Origin: Cytophagaceae bacterium
Lineage (GTDB): Bacteria > Bacteroidota > Bacteroidia > Cytophagales > Cyclobacteriaceae
Length of the DNA: 64,000 bases
Assembly: GCA_006969745.1 (NCBI GenBank)
Contig: CP030886.1
Coordinates: 1,895,234 to 1,959,233, forward strand
Reading direction: 5' to 3'
This document shows positions 19,643-28,251 of the stretch, in pieces. The notes below the pieces were generated by a model, which saw only the letters and a list, made by a program, of their open reading frames with translations, was not told the DNA's origin and did no database searches. Numbering within the stretch: position 1 is the first letter of the stretch; every line of letters begins with the position of its first letter. A program made the translations under genes and the position numbers.

Positions 19643-20154
19643 GATCGCTTTCTATTTGGAGTAATAATGAAGTTAATGATAAATATCCATGCTGTGCTTA
19701 ACAGACTACTAAAGAAAACCTTGCTCAGCACAGTTCCAAATAAATGAAATCCACCATTTTCTATTACAAAAATTAAAAAATGATGGACAAAAACTAAAGG
19801 ATAAATGAAATATAGAAAGCCCATTTTCTTCAGACTGGCTACGTTGAGGTTGGTTATTTCCTGCGAATCGTCATTGGACGCCCTCAACCAAAAATTCCTG
19901 ATGAATAGAATAAAAACTGACGCTGAAGCATGAATACCGGGTGTGTTAGTGAAAACGTCAACGAGTAACCCTGAAAAAAAACCAATTAACATCAGGTAAG
20001 ATCGGCTAAATGTTCGTGGGAGTAGTATCAAAAACCCAACGTAGAAAAAACCAAAAGCCTTATCAAAAAGTGAAATCCGATGCACAAGAGGAAGTTGCAC
20101 CAACAAAAGCAGGATAAAATTCAAGACTTGTTCTTTTATGCTAACTCTTGTCAT
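19639..20154 (-). CDS. mreD: Rod shape-determining protein MreD
   Basis: This 171-residue, strongly hydrophobic protein has five or six membrane helices. Sequence similarity in this family is low, so the call rests partly on position between mreC and pbp2, with 4-base overlaps on both sides, and on size. MreD is a membrane component of the elongasome linking MreC to the synthases. Confidence 0.9.
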   Translation of the reverse strand: MTRVSIKEQVLNFILLLLVQLPLVHRISLFDKAFGFFYVGFLILLPRTFSRSYLMLIGFFSGLLVDVFTNTPGIHASASVFILFIRNFWLRASNDDSQEITNLNVASLKKMGFLYFIYPLVFVHHFLIFVIENGGFHLFGTVLSKVFFSSLLSTAWIFIINFIITPNRKRS

Positions 20155-20951
20155 TGTATCGCTAGAGAATCCTTTTCTTGTTTCAACAAATCCTTTATCA
20201 CAAACACTTGATACAGACTGGTAAAATCCGTTGCGAGCTTCACTTTGGCCTCATAAAAGGTCATGTGCTCTTCCAGATTCAATTCGTCTACAACTCCTAT
20301 GGTAATATTCTCAGGAAAAACAGAGTTGAACCCTGATGTAACTATAGTGTCGCCCACCTTGAGCTTTATGTGACGTGGTATATACTTTAAACTAGCTCTC
20401 GAATACTCCTCCTGCTCCCATTGCACCGTTCCTTTTGTTTCTGTTCTTTTAACCTTGGATGAAACCAGAAGCTTGGGGTGAAGAATAGAATAAATGGTAG
20501 CGAAATTGTTGGTGACAGACTTCACTTGACCAACTACTCCAAAGGATGAAATGACTCCCATTCCAACATCAATACTGTCATTCCTACCTGCGGATATTGT
20601 AATAAAATTGGCGCTTCTCTCAAAGGTATTGTTGATCACCCTGGCTCCCACCACCTGATACTGATCTACCGTATCCAGATAAGAACTCGGCTCAGTCCGT
20701 AACATTCGTAACTCTTGCTGCAATCGTTCATTTTCCAGCATCAACTGCTGATTGACTTCAGACAGCTGAAAATAATTACTAATGCTATTTGAAGTTTGAG
20801 TAATGGATGCGGCTGCCTCGTTGCTTGAATTAAGAAACGAAGCATTGTATCGGTTATTGAAATTGATGAGAAGCCACGCACTCAGGATTTCCAAGCCAAT
20901 AAAAACGGCTATCTCTCGCTGCTGATAAAGGAAATCTAAAAGCCTTTGCAT
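20151..20951 (-). CDS. mreC: Rod shape-determining protein MreC
   Basis: This 266-residue protein has a short cytosolic N-terminus, one membrane helix (about 14-30), a coiled coil (about 55-84) and the double beta-barrel periplasmic domain (about 95-250, with VGMGVISSFGVVGQV). MreC organises the elongasome outside the membrane. mreB lies 7 bases upstream and mreD overlaps by 4 bases downstream. Confidence 0.94.
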   Translation of the reverse strand: MQRLLDFLYQQREIAVFIGLEILSAWLLINFNNRYNASFLNSSNEAAASITQTSNSISNYFQLSEVNQQLMLENERLQQELRMLRTEPSSYLDTVDQYQVVGARVINNTFERSANFITISAGRNDSIDVGMGVISSFGVVGQVKSVTNNFATIYSILHPKLLVSSKVKRTETKGTVQWEQEEYSRASLKYIPRHIKLKVGDTIVTSGFNSVFPENITIGVVDELNLEEHMTFYEAKVKLATDFTSLYQVFVIKDLLKQEKDSLAIQ

Positions 20952-20958
20952 TCAGTTC

Positions 20959-21990
20959 TTAGGTCATCAATACCGCTTTATATTGATTCAAGCTTTTCAA
21001 TGCCGCACCTGTACCTCTTACCACAGCTCTTAGTGGGTCCTCGGCAATGTGAATAGGAAGCTTGGTCTTCATGGCTAAACGCTTATCCAAGCCTCGCAGC
21101 ATCGCTCCACCACCAGTTAAGTAAATACCATTATCATAGATATCCGCTGAAAGTTCAGGTGGTGATATTTCCAAAGCTTTCAATACTGCCTCCTCGATTT
21201 TTGAAACGGACTTGTCAATCGCAAATGCGATTTCGGAATATGAAATCTTAATCACTTTTGGTATTCCAGTCATTAAGTCTCTTCCACGAATTTCAAAATC
21301 CTCCGGTGCATCCTCATCCAGTTCTGTTAAGGCTGAGCCCACCTCGATCTTCACTTTTTCTGCAGTTCTTTCTCCTATGAGTAGGTTATGCTGTCTTCGC
21401 ATGTAATCAAGGATATCTTTATTGAAAGAATCTCCCGCTACCCGAATTGACTGATCACAAACAATTCCACTTAAAGCGATCACTGCAATTTCCGTCGTAC
21501 CTCCTCCAATATCTACTACCATACTACCTACTGGCTGATCGATATCAATTCCAATTCCGATCGCGGCAGCAATAGGCTCGTGAATCATGTAAACCTCTTT
21601 CGCTCCAGCATGCTCCGCTGAGTCACGTACAGCTCTTTTTTCTACCTCAGTTATACCTGAAGGAATGCAAATGATCATGCGGTGTGAAGCTGGCAAGAAA
21701 CTCTTTTTGCCTTTATCCATCATCTTGATCATGCCACGTATCATGTGCTCAGCAGCATGGAAATCAGCTATTACTCCATCCTTTAGTGGACGAATAGTTT
21801 TAATGTTTTCGTGTGTTTTCTCGTGCATTTGCATGGCTTCTCTGCCAATTGCTAGCACTTTATTGGTGTTCTTGTCAATTGCAATAATTGACGGCTCATC
21901 CACCACGACCTTATCTTTACTTATAATCAGTGTATTGGCGGTACCTAAATCGATAGCTATGTCGCTCTGGAAAAAATCAAAAAGACCCAT
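20959..21990 (-). CDS. mreB: Rod shape-determining actin MreB
   Basis: This 343-residue bacterial actin directs sidewall synthesis. The phosphate-binding loop AIDLGTANTL, the central VVDIGGGTTEIAV and the adenosine motif YLTGGGAMLRG are all present. It is the first gene of the mre/rod cluster. The 88 bases upstream separate it from a TAXI-type lipoprotein gene on the same strand. No exact TAnnTTTG promoter motif is visible there, so read-through from the lipoprotein gene is possible. Confidence 0.97.
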   Translation of the reverse strand: MGLFDFFQSDIAIDLGTANTLIISKDKVVVDEPSIIAIDKNTNKVLAIGREAMQMHEKTHENIKTIRPLKDGVIADFHAAEHMIRGMIKMMDKGKKSFLPASHRMIICIPSGITEVEKRAVRDSAEHAGAKEVYMIHEPIAAAIGIGIDIDQPVGSMVVDIGGGTTEIAVIALSGIVCDQSIRVAGDSFNKDILDYMRRQHNLLIGERTAEKVKIEVGSALTELDEDAPEDFEIRGRDLMTGIPKVIKISYSEIAFAIDKSVSKIEEAVLKALEISPPELSADIYDNGIYLTGGGAMLRGLDKRLAMKTKLPIHIAEDPLRAVVRGTGAALKSLNQYKAVLMT

Positions 21991-22078
21991 GAATGCTCAC
22001 TCAGAATTTGAGCACGAATTTAGGCTCGTTTTTGCATAAAAACTAAAGCATCAACAATTACTGATAAAACTTTCATTT

Positions 22079-23326
22079 TTAAGAAGTTGCACGCTGTTGT
22101 TTTGCCTTTAAAATTCGCATTTTTCCACGCAGCTCATTGATCGTTTCTTTCGATAATTCCATATAGATTCGAAAGCTGTCATTGGCCACAAGTTTTTCTG
22201 CAATAAGCATCTCGAATGCTTTATTCTGAGCGGATTGGACACGCTTCACCCGCTTCATCCCGTCGGCAACAGTATCCAATCTTGAAATGCCGTTTTTTAT
22301 ATTCATAAGATCTTCGTAAAACTCATCGATCTTATCTTTCTTTTTCTGAGCTTGCCATTTAGTCAACGATACGATACCACTCCAGAGCGCAATAATTATA
22401 GAGAGAATAACTCCACCAAGTTCAGCATATCTCTCAATGAAACTGGGCTCCTCCCGCTCAAGGAAGATACGGGCACCTTCATGCAGTGGGATATTTAGTT
22501 TCGCCTGGTCAAAATCTTCCTTCATACCGTCAAATAGCAATGGATCAATAGAAGTGAAAATCTGACGATTTCTAAGCATCGTTTTAGTAAAGTCATTTAC
22601 CGCAACTTCTCCCATCCCGGACCTCACCATCATTACCAGATCAACAGAAAGTGTGACAATTGGCTTATCAGTAAATGTCCAGTACGAATTATCTGGAATG
22701 ATGAAAGGGGAAAGCCGAGGGTATTTCAGGGTTATCCCCTGAACAACTGAAGCATCACTCAAATTTCTTGCATCATCAAACGAGAAGAGTTTGAAGCCAG
22801 CATAATCTTGAAGGTGTTGCTTGCTGAAGAGGTTGGTAAGCTCAACTACAACGTTGGCTTCAGGCATGTTGAAAGTAACATTTATCGAGGAACCATCAAG
22901 TCCGTAATACTCCCACAGGTCCATCATCAAGTTGTAGGTTGGAGAATTTTCACGTCCTATATATACCGGTCCTGCATACATAAGAGAAGCAAATGAACTT
23001 GCATCCATTCCCTCCTTGTAAAGAATGTGAAGCACTTCGGAGTACACAGAAAATGCTGAGTTTAATCCCTCCTGATAGTTTACGTAATTTTCTACCAGAG
23101 CAATATCAACTTTATCAAGAATCAGGCTGTCAAGGTTTGCATTTGTGTTTTCTCCCTCTATTAGCATGATTTCGACATTGAACTCACTTTCAAGAAGGGC
23201 CTTCATTTCAGTTGCTATTTCTTTATTAGGGCCTTCATCATTATAAATAAATGAAAATGTAAGTGTCGTTGGATTGCAAGAAGCGAGCATTATTATCGCC
23301 AATGCAACAGTGATTATTTTCTTCAT
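22079..23326 (-). CDS. TAXI-type substrate-binding lipoprotein with a membrane helix and cytosolic tail
   Basis: This 415-residue protein has a lipobox (LASC, C17), a periplasmic binding domain of the TAXI (TRAP-associated) type to about residue 290 including the family-like IPLHEGARIFLERE segment, a membrane helix (about 304-321), and a charged, Lys-rich cytosolic helical tail to the end. Classical TAXI proteins feed a TRAP permease; no permease gene is near. The two-ended anchor suggests sensing or signalling rather than simple transport, but this is inference. It diverges from an ion-channel gene across a 244-base region. Confidence 0.8.
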   Translation of the reverse strand: MKKIITVALAIIMLASCNPTTLTFSFIYNDEGPNKEIATEMKALLESEFNVEIMLIEGENTNANLDSLILDKVDIALVENYVNYQEGLNSAFSVYSEVLHILYKEGMDASSFASLMYAGPVYIGRENSPTYNLMMDLWEYYGLDGSSINVTFNMPEANVVVELTNLFSKQHLQDYAGFKLFSFDDARNLSDASVVQGITLKYPRLSPFIIPDNSYWTFTDKPIVTLSVDLVMMVRSGMGEVAVNDFTKTMLRNRQIFTSIDPLLFDGMKEDFDQAKLNIPLHEGARIFLEREEPSFIERYAELGGVILSIIIALWSGIVSLTKWQAQKKKDKIDEFYEDLMNIKNGISRLDTVADGMKRVKRVQSAQNKAFEMLIAEKLVANDSFRIYMELSKETINELRGKMRILKAKQQRATS

Positions 23327-23369
23327 AATAGCATATTACGCGTACATTAAAAATACTGCTAATTTTTTT

Positions 23370-23387
23370 GTGTCATATTATTGACAC
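23370..23387. promoter_or_regulatory. Dyad in the TAXI/channel divergent promoter region
   Basis: GTGTCA and TGACAC form perfect 6-base arms around a 6-base AT spacer. The site lies 44 bases before the TAXI gene and about 185 bases before the channel gene. The spacing suits a homodimeric regulator such as a CRP/FNR-type protein, but the half-sites are not a known consensus to me. Confidence 0.4.
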
Positions 23388-23570
23388 TTTGCATTTTACA
23401 CCTAAATCACAATCAGTCATTATTTTGCATTATTTTAGGAGTAGTTTTGCTGCCTGTAGCTGAGGGTCATTTTTTTTGAATGAAAATAAGTATCCCATGG
23501 CGACTATATATTTGATTTTGATTACCGTGATTTTTGATACCAAAAAGGCCGCTTAAAACAGACTAGACAA

Positions 23571-25490
23571 ATGAGAAATATTTCCCTATCAGATAGGATT
23601 AAATACCGCTTTGACAGTTTTGTTTCCCAAGGAACCATCTCTATGATCAAGGGACTTGGAGTAATTACTGTTGTAGTTATAATTTTATTTGGTGCCTCGC
23701 TTCTTCTATTGGGCCTTCATCCTGATCACGAATCCAATTTCAACATTTTTGAATCTTTTTGGGTGAACCTAACTCACGCACTCGATCCGGGCGTATTAGG
23801 TAATCACGATGAGAATTGGCCTTTCAGGCTTTTTATGTTGCTTACCACCGTAATTGGTCTGGTAATTATTTCCACACTGATTGGTCTTGTTTCTAACGGT
23901 ATCCTTACCAAGCTAGAAATCCTTAGAAAGGGACGATCTTTTGTGATTGAAGAAGATCACGTACTCATCTTAGGCTGGTCTTCAAAAATATTTACCATCA
24001 TCCCAGAGATTGTAGAGGCCAACGAAAACCAGAAAAGAGGTGTAATTGTGATCCTTGCCGACATGGATAAAGTGCTGATGGAGGATGAGATCAAAGACAA
24101 GGTAGGAAATACTGCTAATACTCAAGTGATTTGTCGAACTGGGAATCCGATTGACATTCACGATTTAAAAATTGCCAATCCTTTTGAGGCCAAGTCCATC
24201 ATTATTCTTGATAAGGAAAATGAAAATTCGGATAGCCAAATAATCAAAACCATCGTGGCAATTGTTACCGATCCTAAGCGAGAGAAGCTAAGAGGCCCGT
24301 CAGAAAAACGACCATATCATATCACAGCTGAGATGGAAGATAAGAAAAACTTTGATGTGGCCAAGATGGTAGGTAAAGACGAAGTGGAGCTTATTCTATC
24401 TGATGAAATTATTTCTAAAATCATGGTACAAACCAGCAGGCAGTCAGGCTTGAGTGTGGTGTATCAAGATTTGATGGATTTTGACGGAGACGAAATCTAC
24501 TTTGAAGATGCACCTTCGCTGTACGGTAAATCATTCCGAGAAGTGCTTTTTGCATATGAAGACTCGGCCATAATGGGAATTCAGTTTGCTGATGGACATG
24601 TAGCCATTAATCCTGCGATGGATACTGTTTTTAGTAAGGGTGATAAGGTAATTGGTATCACTGAAGATGATGATACACTAATTCCAAATTCTACTCCGGT
24701 AGATCCACATGAAAGTAAAATAGTCTACACTGAGCCAGAACCACAGGCGAGTGAAAAACTTCTAATTGTGGGTTGGAATAACCGAGCCAGATATATTATC
24801 AGAGAACTTGATAATTATGTTCCTCCTGGATCTGAGGTTCGAATAGTTTCAAAATTTGAGGATGCTGCTAAAACAGTAGAGCAACTGAAAAACAGTGTGA
24901 ACAATATCAGTATTGATTTTCAAGTACGAGATACAACTGGTCGCGAGACGTTGGAATCGATGGGGCTCGAACAGTACGATTATATTATTCTTTTGTGCTA
25001 TCAGAATTACTTTCCTATACAAGAAGCTGATGCGCAAACGCTAATTACACTACTTCACTTAAGAAACTTTACCGAGATAAAAGGAAGTAAATACAAGATT
25101 GTAAGTGAAATGCTTGATATCAGAAACAGGCAGCTCGCTGATATTACAAGCGCAGACGACTTCATAGTAAGCGACAAACTAATCAGCTTACTGATGAGTC
25201 AGGTTTCGGAAAATAAAGATTTGATGCGTGTGTTTGAAGATTTGTTCGACGCAGACGGTTCTGAAATTTATATCAAACCTGCGAGGGAGTATGTTCAAAC
25301 AGGAATGTCTATGAATTTCTATACCATTCTGGAATCAGCGGCACGTAAAAATGAAGTAGCGATAGGGTATCGCGTAATCAGTAAAGCAAGGGATGCTGAT
25401 GATCAATACGGAGTAGTATTGAATCCGAAGAAATCTGATGAGTTTACGCTGGAAGAAAACGATATGGTTATCGTTCTTTCCGAGGATTAA
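23571..25490 (+). CDS. CASTOR/POLLUX-like ion channel with two RCK-type domains
   Basis: This 639-residue protein has a membrane helix near residues 27-48, a re-entrant pore-like segment (FWVNLTHALDPGVLG) and a second helix near 88-110, then two tandem nucleotide-binding regulatory domains starting HVLILGWSSK (about 129) and KLLIVGWNN (about 400). The helix-pore-helix plus double TrkA-N/RCK layout and the RKGRSFVIEEDH junction match bacterial relatives of plant CASTOR/POLLUX channels (DUF1012). It probably conducts K+ or Ca2+ under ligand control. A classical TVGYG filter is absent, so selectivity is open. Confidence 0.88.
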   Translation: MRNISLSDRIKYRFDSFVSQGTISMIKGLGVITVVVIILFGASLLLLGLHPDHESNFNIFESFWVNLTHALDPGVLGNHDENWPFRLFMLLTTVIGLVIISTLIGLVSNGILTKLEILRKGRSFVIEEDHVLILGWSSKIFTIIPEIVEANENQKRGVIVILADMDKVLMEDEIKDKVGNTANTQVICRTGNPIDIHDLKIANPFEAKSIIILDKENENSDSQIIKTIVAIVTDPKREKLRGPSEKRPYHITAEMEDKKNFDVAKMVGKDEVELILSDEIISKIMVQTSRQSGLSVVYQDLMDFDGDEIYFEDAPSLYGKSFREVLFAYEDSAIMGIQFADGHVAINPAMDTVFSKGDKVIGITEDDDTLIPNSTPVDPHESKIVYTEPEPQASEKLLIVGWNNRARYIIRELDNYVPPGSEVRIVSKFEDAAKTVEQLKNSVNNISIDFQVRDTTGRETLESMGLEQYDYIILLCYQNYFPIQEADAQTLITLLHLRNFTEIKGSKYKIVSEMLDIRNRQLADITSADDFIVSDKLISLLMSQVSENKDLMRVFEDLFDADGSEIYIKPAREYVQTGMSMNFYTILESAARKNEVAIGYRVISKARDADDQYGVVLNPKKSDEFTLEENDMVIVLSED

Positions 25491-25660
25491 GCATTAGCCA
25501 GGGCTTCTCTTATTTCTTTCATGGCTCTTCTTCTATAAAGCCTTGTATTATGACTAGTAGGCCTGATGTTTTTGATATAATCAAGAACCTCGTTTTTTTG
25601 ATGACCATTCAAGTTTTGAACAGAAGAAATAATCTCAGTTTCTAATCTTAAATAATTCAT
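25487..25660 (-). CDS. Small helical basic protein, 57 residues
   Basis: An ATG-initiated frame of 58 codons (with stop) reads MNYLRLETEIISSVQ... through to ...REALANA, and its stop overlaps the last bases of the channel gene on the other strand. It is rich in Glu, Lys, Arg and Leu in heptad-like spacing, with an Arg cluster (LYRRRAMKEI), which is more protein-like than chance. It fills an otherwise empty 352-base gap. The shape would fit an antitoxin or small DNA/RNA-binding protein, but no partner toxin gene is adjacent. I do not recognise it with certainty. Confidence 0.6.
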   Translation of the reverse strand: MNYLRLETEIISSVQNLNGHQKNEVLDYIKNIRPTSHNTRLYRRRAMKEIREALANA

Positions 25661-25842
25661 AACATGTGTGGTTTATATCTTAACTAAATTACGATCCAAC
25701 TGTTAGAGAGGTTTTAGTCTAATATTGTATTTCGATGAACACATTATACCTAAATATTAAACTTTAGTAATATTCCATCATTTCCCGCGAGATGAATAGA
25801 TAAAAAACACCTAAATTCAATTCGTTAAAACAACTATAACCC

Positions 25843-27195
25843 ATGTCTAGTCACTCCAATGAAATCGCGCAGTTCTTAGAGAAGATTGCGCAGAAAAACC
25901 CACACGAGTCAGAATTTTTACAAGCAGTAGAGGAAGTAGCAGAAACGATTATCCCATTTATAGCTGACAAGCCCAAGTATAGAGAGTCAAATATTTTAGA
26001 AACTATGTGCGAACCTGAACGAGTGTTCATGTTTCGTGTACCATGGCTAAATGACAAAGGAGAGGTTCAGGTAAATAGGGGCTACAGAATTCAAATGAAT
26101 TCAGCTATTGGTCCTTATAAAGGTGGTTTGCGTTTTCACCCTTCTGTAAACTTGAGTATTCTTAAGTTTTTGGCATTTGAGCAAGTATTTAAGAATAGTC
26201 TGACGACTCTGCCAATGGGTGGTGGTAAAGGAGGGTCAGATTTTAACCCAAAAGGAAAGAGCGACAATGAAGTAATGAAATTTTGTCAAAGCTTCATGAC
26301 AGAGCTGAGCAAATACATTGGCCAGTTTACAGATGTGCCGGCAGGAGATATCGGTGTAGGTGGTCGTGAAATAGGCTACTTGTTTGGTCAATATAAACGT
26401 GTGCAAGGTGAGTTTACTGGCGTTTTGACTGGTAAGGGAAGAGAATATGGTGGATCGCTTATTCGGCCCGAAGCTACAGGATATGGATGTGTATATTTTT
26501 CCCAGGAAATGCTCAACTTCAAAGGAGACGATCTCGATGGAAAGGTTTGTGTCGTTTCGGGATCAGGAAATGTAGCGCAATTTGCCATTGAGAAGTTAAT
26601 CCAAAGTGGTGCTAAAGTGGTGAGTGCTTCAGATTCCGGAGGCTCTATCTACGATAAGGACGGCATTGATGAAGAAAAACTAGCATTCATCAAAGAGTTG
26701 AAGAATGTAAAAAGAGGTAGAATTAGCGAATACGCTGATAAATATAAAAGTGCAGAATTCAGGGAAGGAAAAACCCCATGGGATATTAAATGTGATCTTG
26801 CTTATCCATGCGCGACACAAAATGAACTCCCATTAGAATCTGCAAAATCGCTTGTATCTAACGGATGTATAGGTGTGTTTGAAGGTGCTAATATGCCTAC
26901 CACCGCAGATGCCGTAGAGCACATTAAGTCCAATAAGCTAATGTTTAGTCCCGGTAAAGCTTCGAATGCAGGAGGTGTTGCTACCTCCGGATTAGAGATG
27001 TCTCAAAACTCACTTAGATTATCCTGGACAAGAGATGAAGTAGATGAAAAGCTTCGCGGTATAATGAAGGACATTCATGAAAATTGCGTGACTCATGGTC
27101 AGGAAAGCAAAGACTATGTAGATTATGTGAAAGGTGCCAATATTGCTGGATTTGTTAAAGTGGCAAATGCTATGCTTGCGCAAGGAGTGGTTTAA
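25843..27195 (+). CDS. gdhA: NADP-specific glutamate dehydrogenase
   Basis: This 450-residue hexameric enzyme interconverts 2-oxoglutarate plus ammonia and glutamate. Substrate and catalytic residues are visible in GPYKGGLRFHP (K93) and PMGGGKGGSDF (K129), and the Rossmann motif is in VSGSGNVAQFA. Length and motifs match the assimilatory NADP type (E. coli GdhA-like). The CDS end overlaps the convergent methyltransferase gene by 4 bases, and its terminator lies inside that gene. Confidence 0.96.
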   Translation: MSSHSNEIAQFLEKIAQKNPHESEFLQAVEEVAETIIPFIADKPKYRESNILETMCEPERVFMFRVPWLNDKGEVQVNRGYRIQMNSAIGPYKGGLRFHPSVNLSILKFLAFEQVFKNSLTTLPMGGGKGGSDFNPKGKSDNEVMKFCQSFMTELSKYIGQFTDVPAGDIGVGGREIGYLFGQYKRVQGEFTGVLTGKGREYGGSLIRPEATGYGCVYFSQEMLNFKGDDLDGKVCVVSGSGNVAQFAIEKLIQSGAKVVSASDSGGSIYDKDGIDEEKLAFIKELKNVKRGRISEYADKYKSAEFREGKTPWDIKCDLAYPCATQNELPLESAKSLVSNGCIGVFEGANMPTTADAVEHIKSNKLMFSPGKASNAGGVATSGLEMSQNSLRLSWTRDEVDEKLRGIMKDIHENCVTHGQESKDYVDYVKGANIAGFVKVANAMLAQGVV

Positions 27196-27788
27196 AGCTT
27201 CTTGAGACAAATAAAACTCTGTGCTCGCTTTTGGTGATGCACTAACGTTCTCAAGGGTTCGATTTCTTCGAACCCTTTTTTTATTTCTTTGTATATGACG
27301 TTGGTTAACACAAATCGGACATTGCTGTCAGGAAATTCTACTTGTCCATTTTCTACAACCTGTCCAATGTCTGTATCAATTGCAGAGTCCATACTTAAGT
27401 ACAAAACACCACCTACCTTCAGCGATTCTGACAACTTGCTCCACATCAAATCAAAATCTTCCTTCGAATTGGCAAAATGCAGTACCCGGCTGCATATAAT
27501 CAGATCAAATTTCTCTTCACCGGTAGCATCACGGAGGTCAAGTTTCACAAAGTTGACATTTGCATTCTCGATGGAATTAGAAAGGTATTCCAGTAATCTA
27601 AGCTTCGATTCATCAGTATCCCAACCATGATATTCAAAGCCTTGCTGAATAAAATAAACTCCATTCCTACCTTCACCGCACCCGATATCCAGCACCTTAA
27701 ATCCTGCTTTGATATGACCTTTTAGGATCAAATCCATAAGGAAAAGATCCATATCACCAAAGAAATTATTTATGGCTTGAATATTCAT
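27192..27788 (-). CDS. Class I SAM-dependent methyltransferase
   Basis: This 198-residue Rossmann-fold protein has the SAM-binding motif VLDIGCGEGRNG (33-44), an acidic motif II near WDTDESK and a motif IV region DLIICSRVLHF. It resembles TehB/UbiE-type small methyltransferases; the substrate is unknown. Codons for KKGFEEIEP form the hairpin that serves as the gdhA terminator on the other strand. A PadR regulator gene diverges 130 bases away. Confidence 0.85.
   Translation of the reverse strand: MNIQAINNFFGDMDLFLMDLILKGHIKAGFKVLDIGCGEGRNGVYFIQQGFEYHGWDTDESKLRLLEYLSNSIENANVNFVKLDLRDATGEEKFDLIICSRVLHFANSKEDFDLMWSKLSESLKVGGVLYLSMDSAIDTDIGQVVENGQVEFPDSNVRFVLTNVIYKEIKKGFEEIEPLRTLVHHQKRAQSFICLKKL
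27253..27282 (+). terminator. gdhA terminator embedded in the opposing methyltransferase gene
   Basis: A perfect 10-bp stem (AAGGGTTCGA/TCGAACCCTT) with a 5-base loop is followed by a T tract. It lies 57 bases after the gdhA stop and inside the 3' coding part of the methyltransferase gene on the other strand. It is polar for the + strand: the opposite face is not followed by T. Confidence 0.88.
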
Positions 27789-27918
27789 ATCATGTATTCA
27801 AATCCGACAAAATCGAAACAAATGTTTAATAAAGTGAAACTACTTTCCTAAATTTTCGTTTTCGACAAAATCGAAACAAATAAATTTCATTTCTAAATTA
27901 ACATAAACTGACACGGTT

Positions 27919-28251
27919 GTGAAAGGAACAAACCTTGGAGAATTAGAAGAGTTGGTCATGCTTTCTGTAGGGATCCTATATGATGATGCTTACGGCCTGG
28001 CCATTCAGAAAGAGATTAAAGAGCGCTGTAAACGATCAATCACTATAAGCACAGTCCATTCTGTGACAAGTAGGCTGGAAGAAAAAGGGTATCTAAACGC
28101 ACGCTACGATGGTGCCACACCAGAAAGAGGCGGCAGAAGGAAGCGACTTTTTAGGCTGACTACAGCGGGTCAGGCTACGATTGTGAAAATGAGAGAAATG
28201 CGTCAAAGTATGTGGGAAGCAATTCCTGACATTGCTCTAGCCAATGGATAA
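27919..28251 (+). CDS. PadR family transcriptional regulator
   Basis: This 110-residue winged-helix repressor (GTG start) has the PadR layout: an N-terminal ELEELVMLSVGIL helix, recognition region STVHSVTSRLEEKGYL, and wing TPERGGRRKRLFRLT. It overlaps the following permease gene by 8 bases, so it is translationally coupled to it and very probably controls it. PadR proteins usually sense small hydrophobic ligands or envelope stress. No clear operator is visible in the 130-base upstream gap, which is AT-rich and contains two copies of TCGACAAAATCGAAACAAA-like sequence near 27806 and 27863. Confidence 0.9.
   Translation: MKGTNLGELEELVMLSVGILYDDAYGLAIQKEIKERCKRSITISTVHSVTSRLEEKGYLNARYDGATPERGGRRKRLFRLTTAGQATIVKMREMRQSMWEAIPDIALANG

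Noticed and set aside
23475..23514. TTTG and TATATTTG as a promoter of the channel gene
   Set aside because: The -7 box is an exact match, but the TTTG is 28 bases away, too far for the usual spacing, and alternative boxes overlap, so no single promoter can be chosen.
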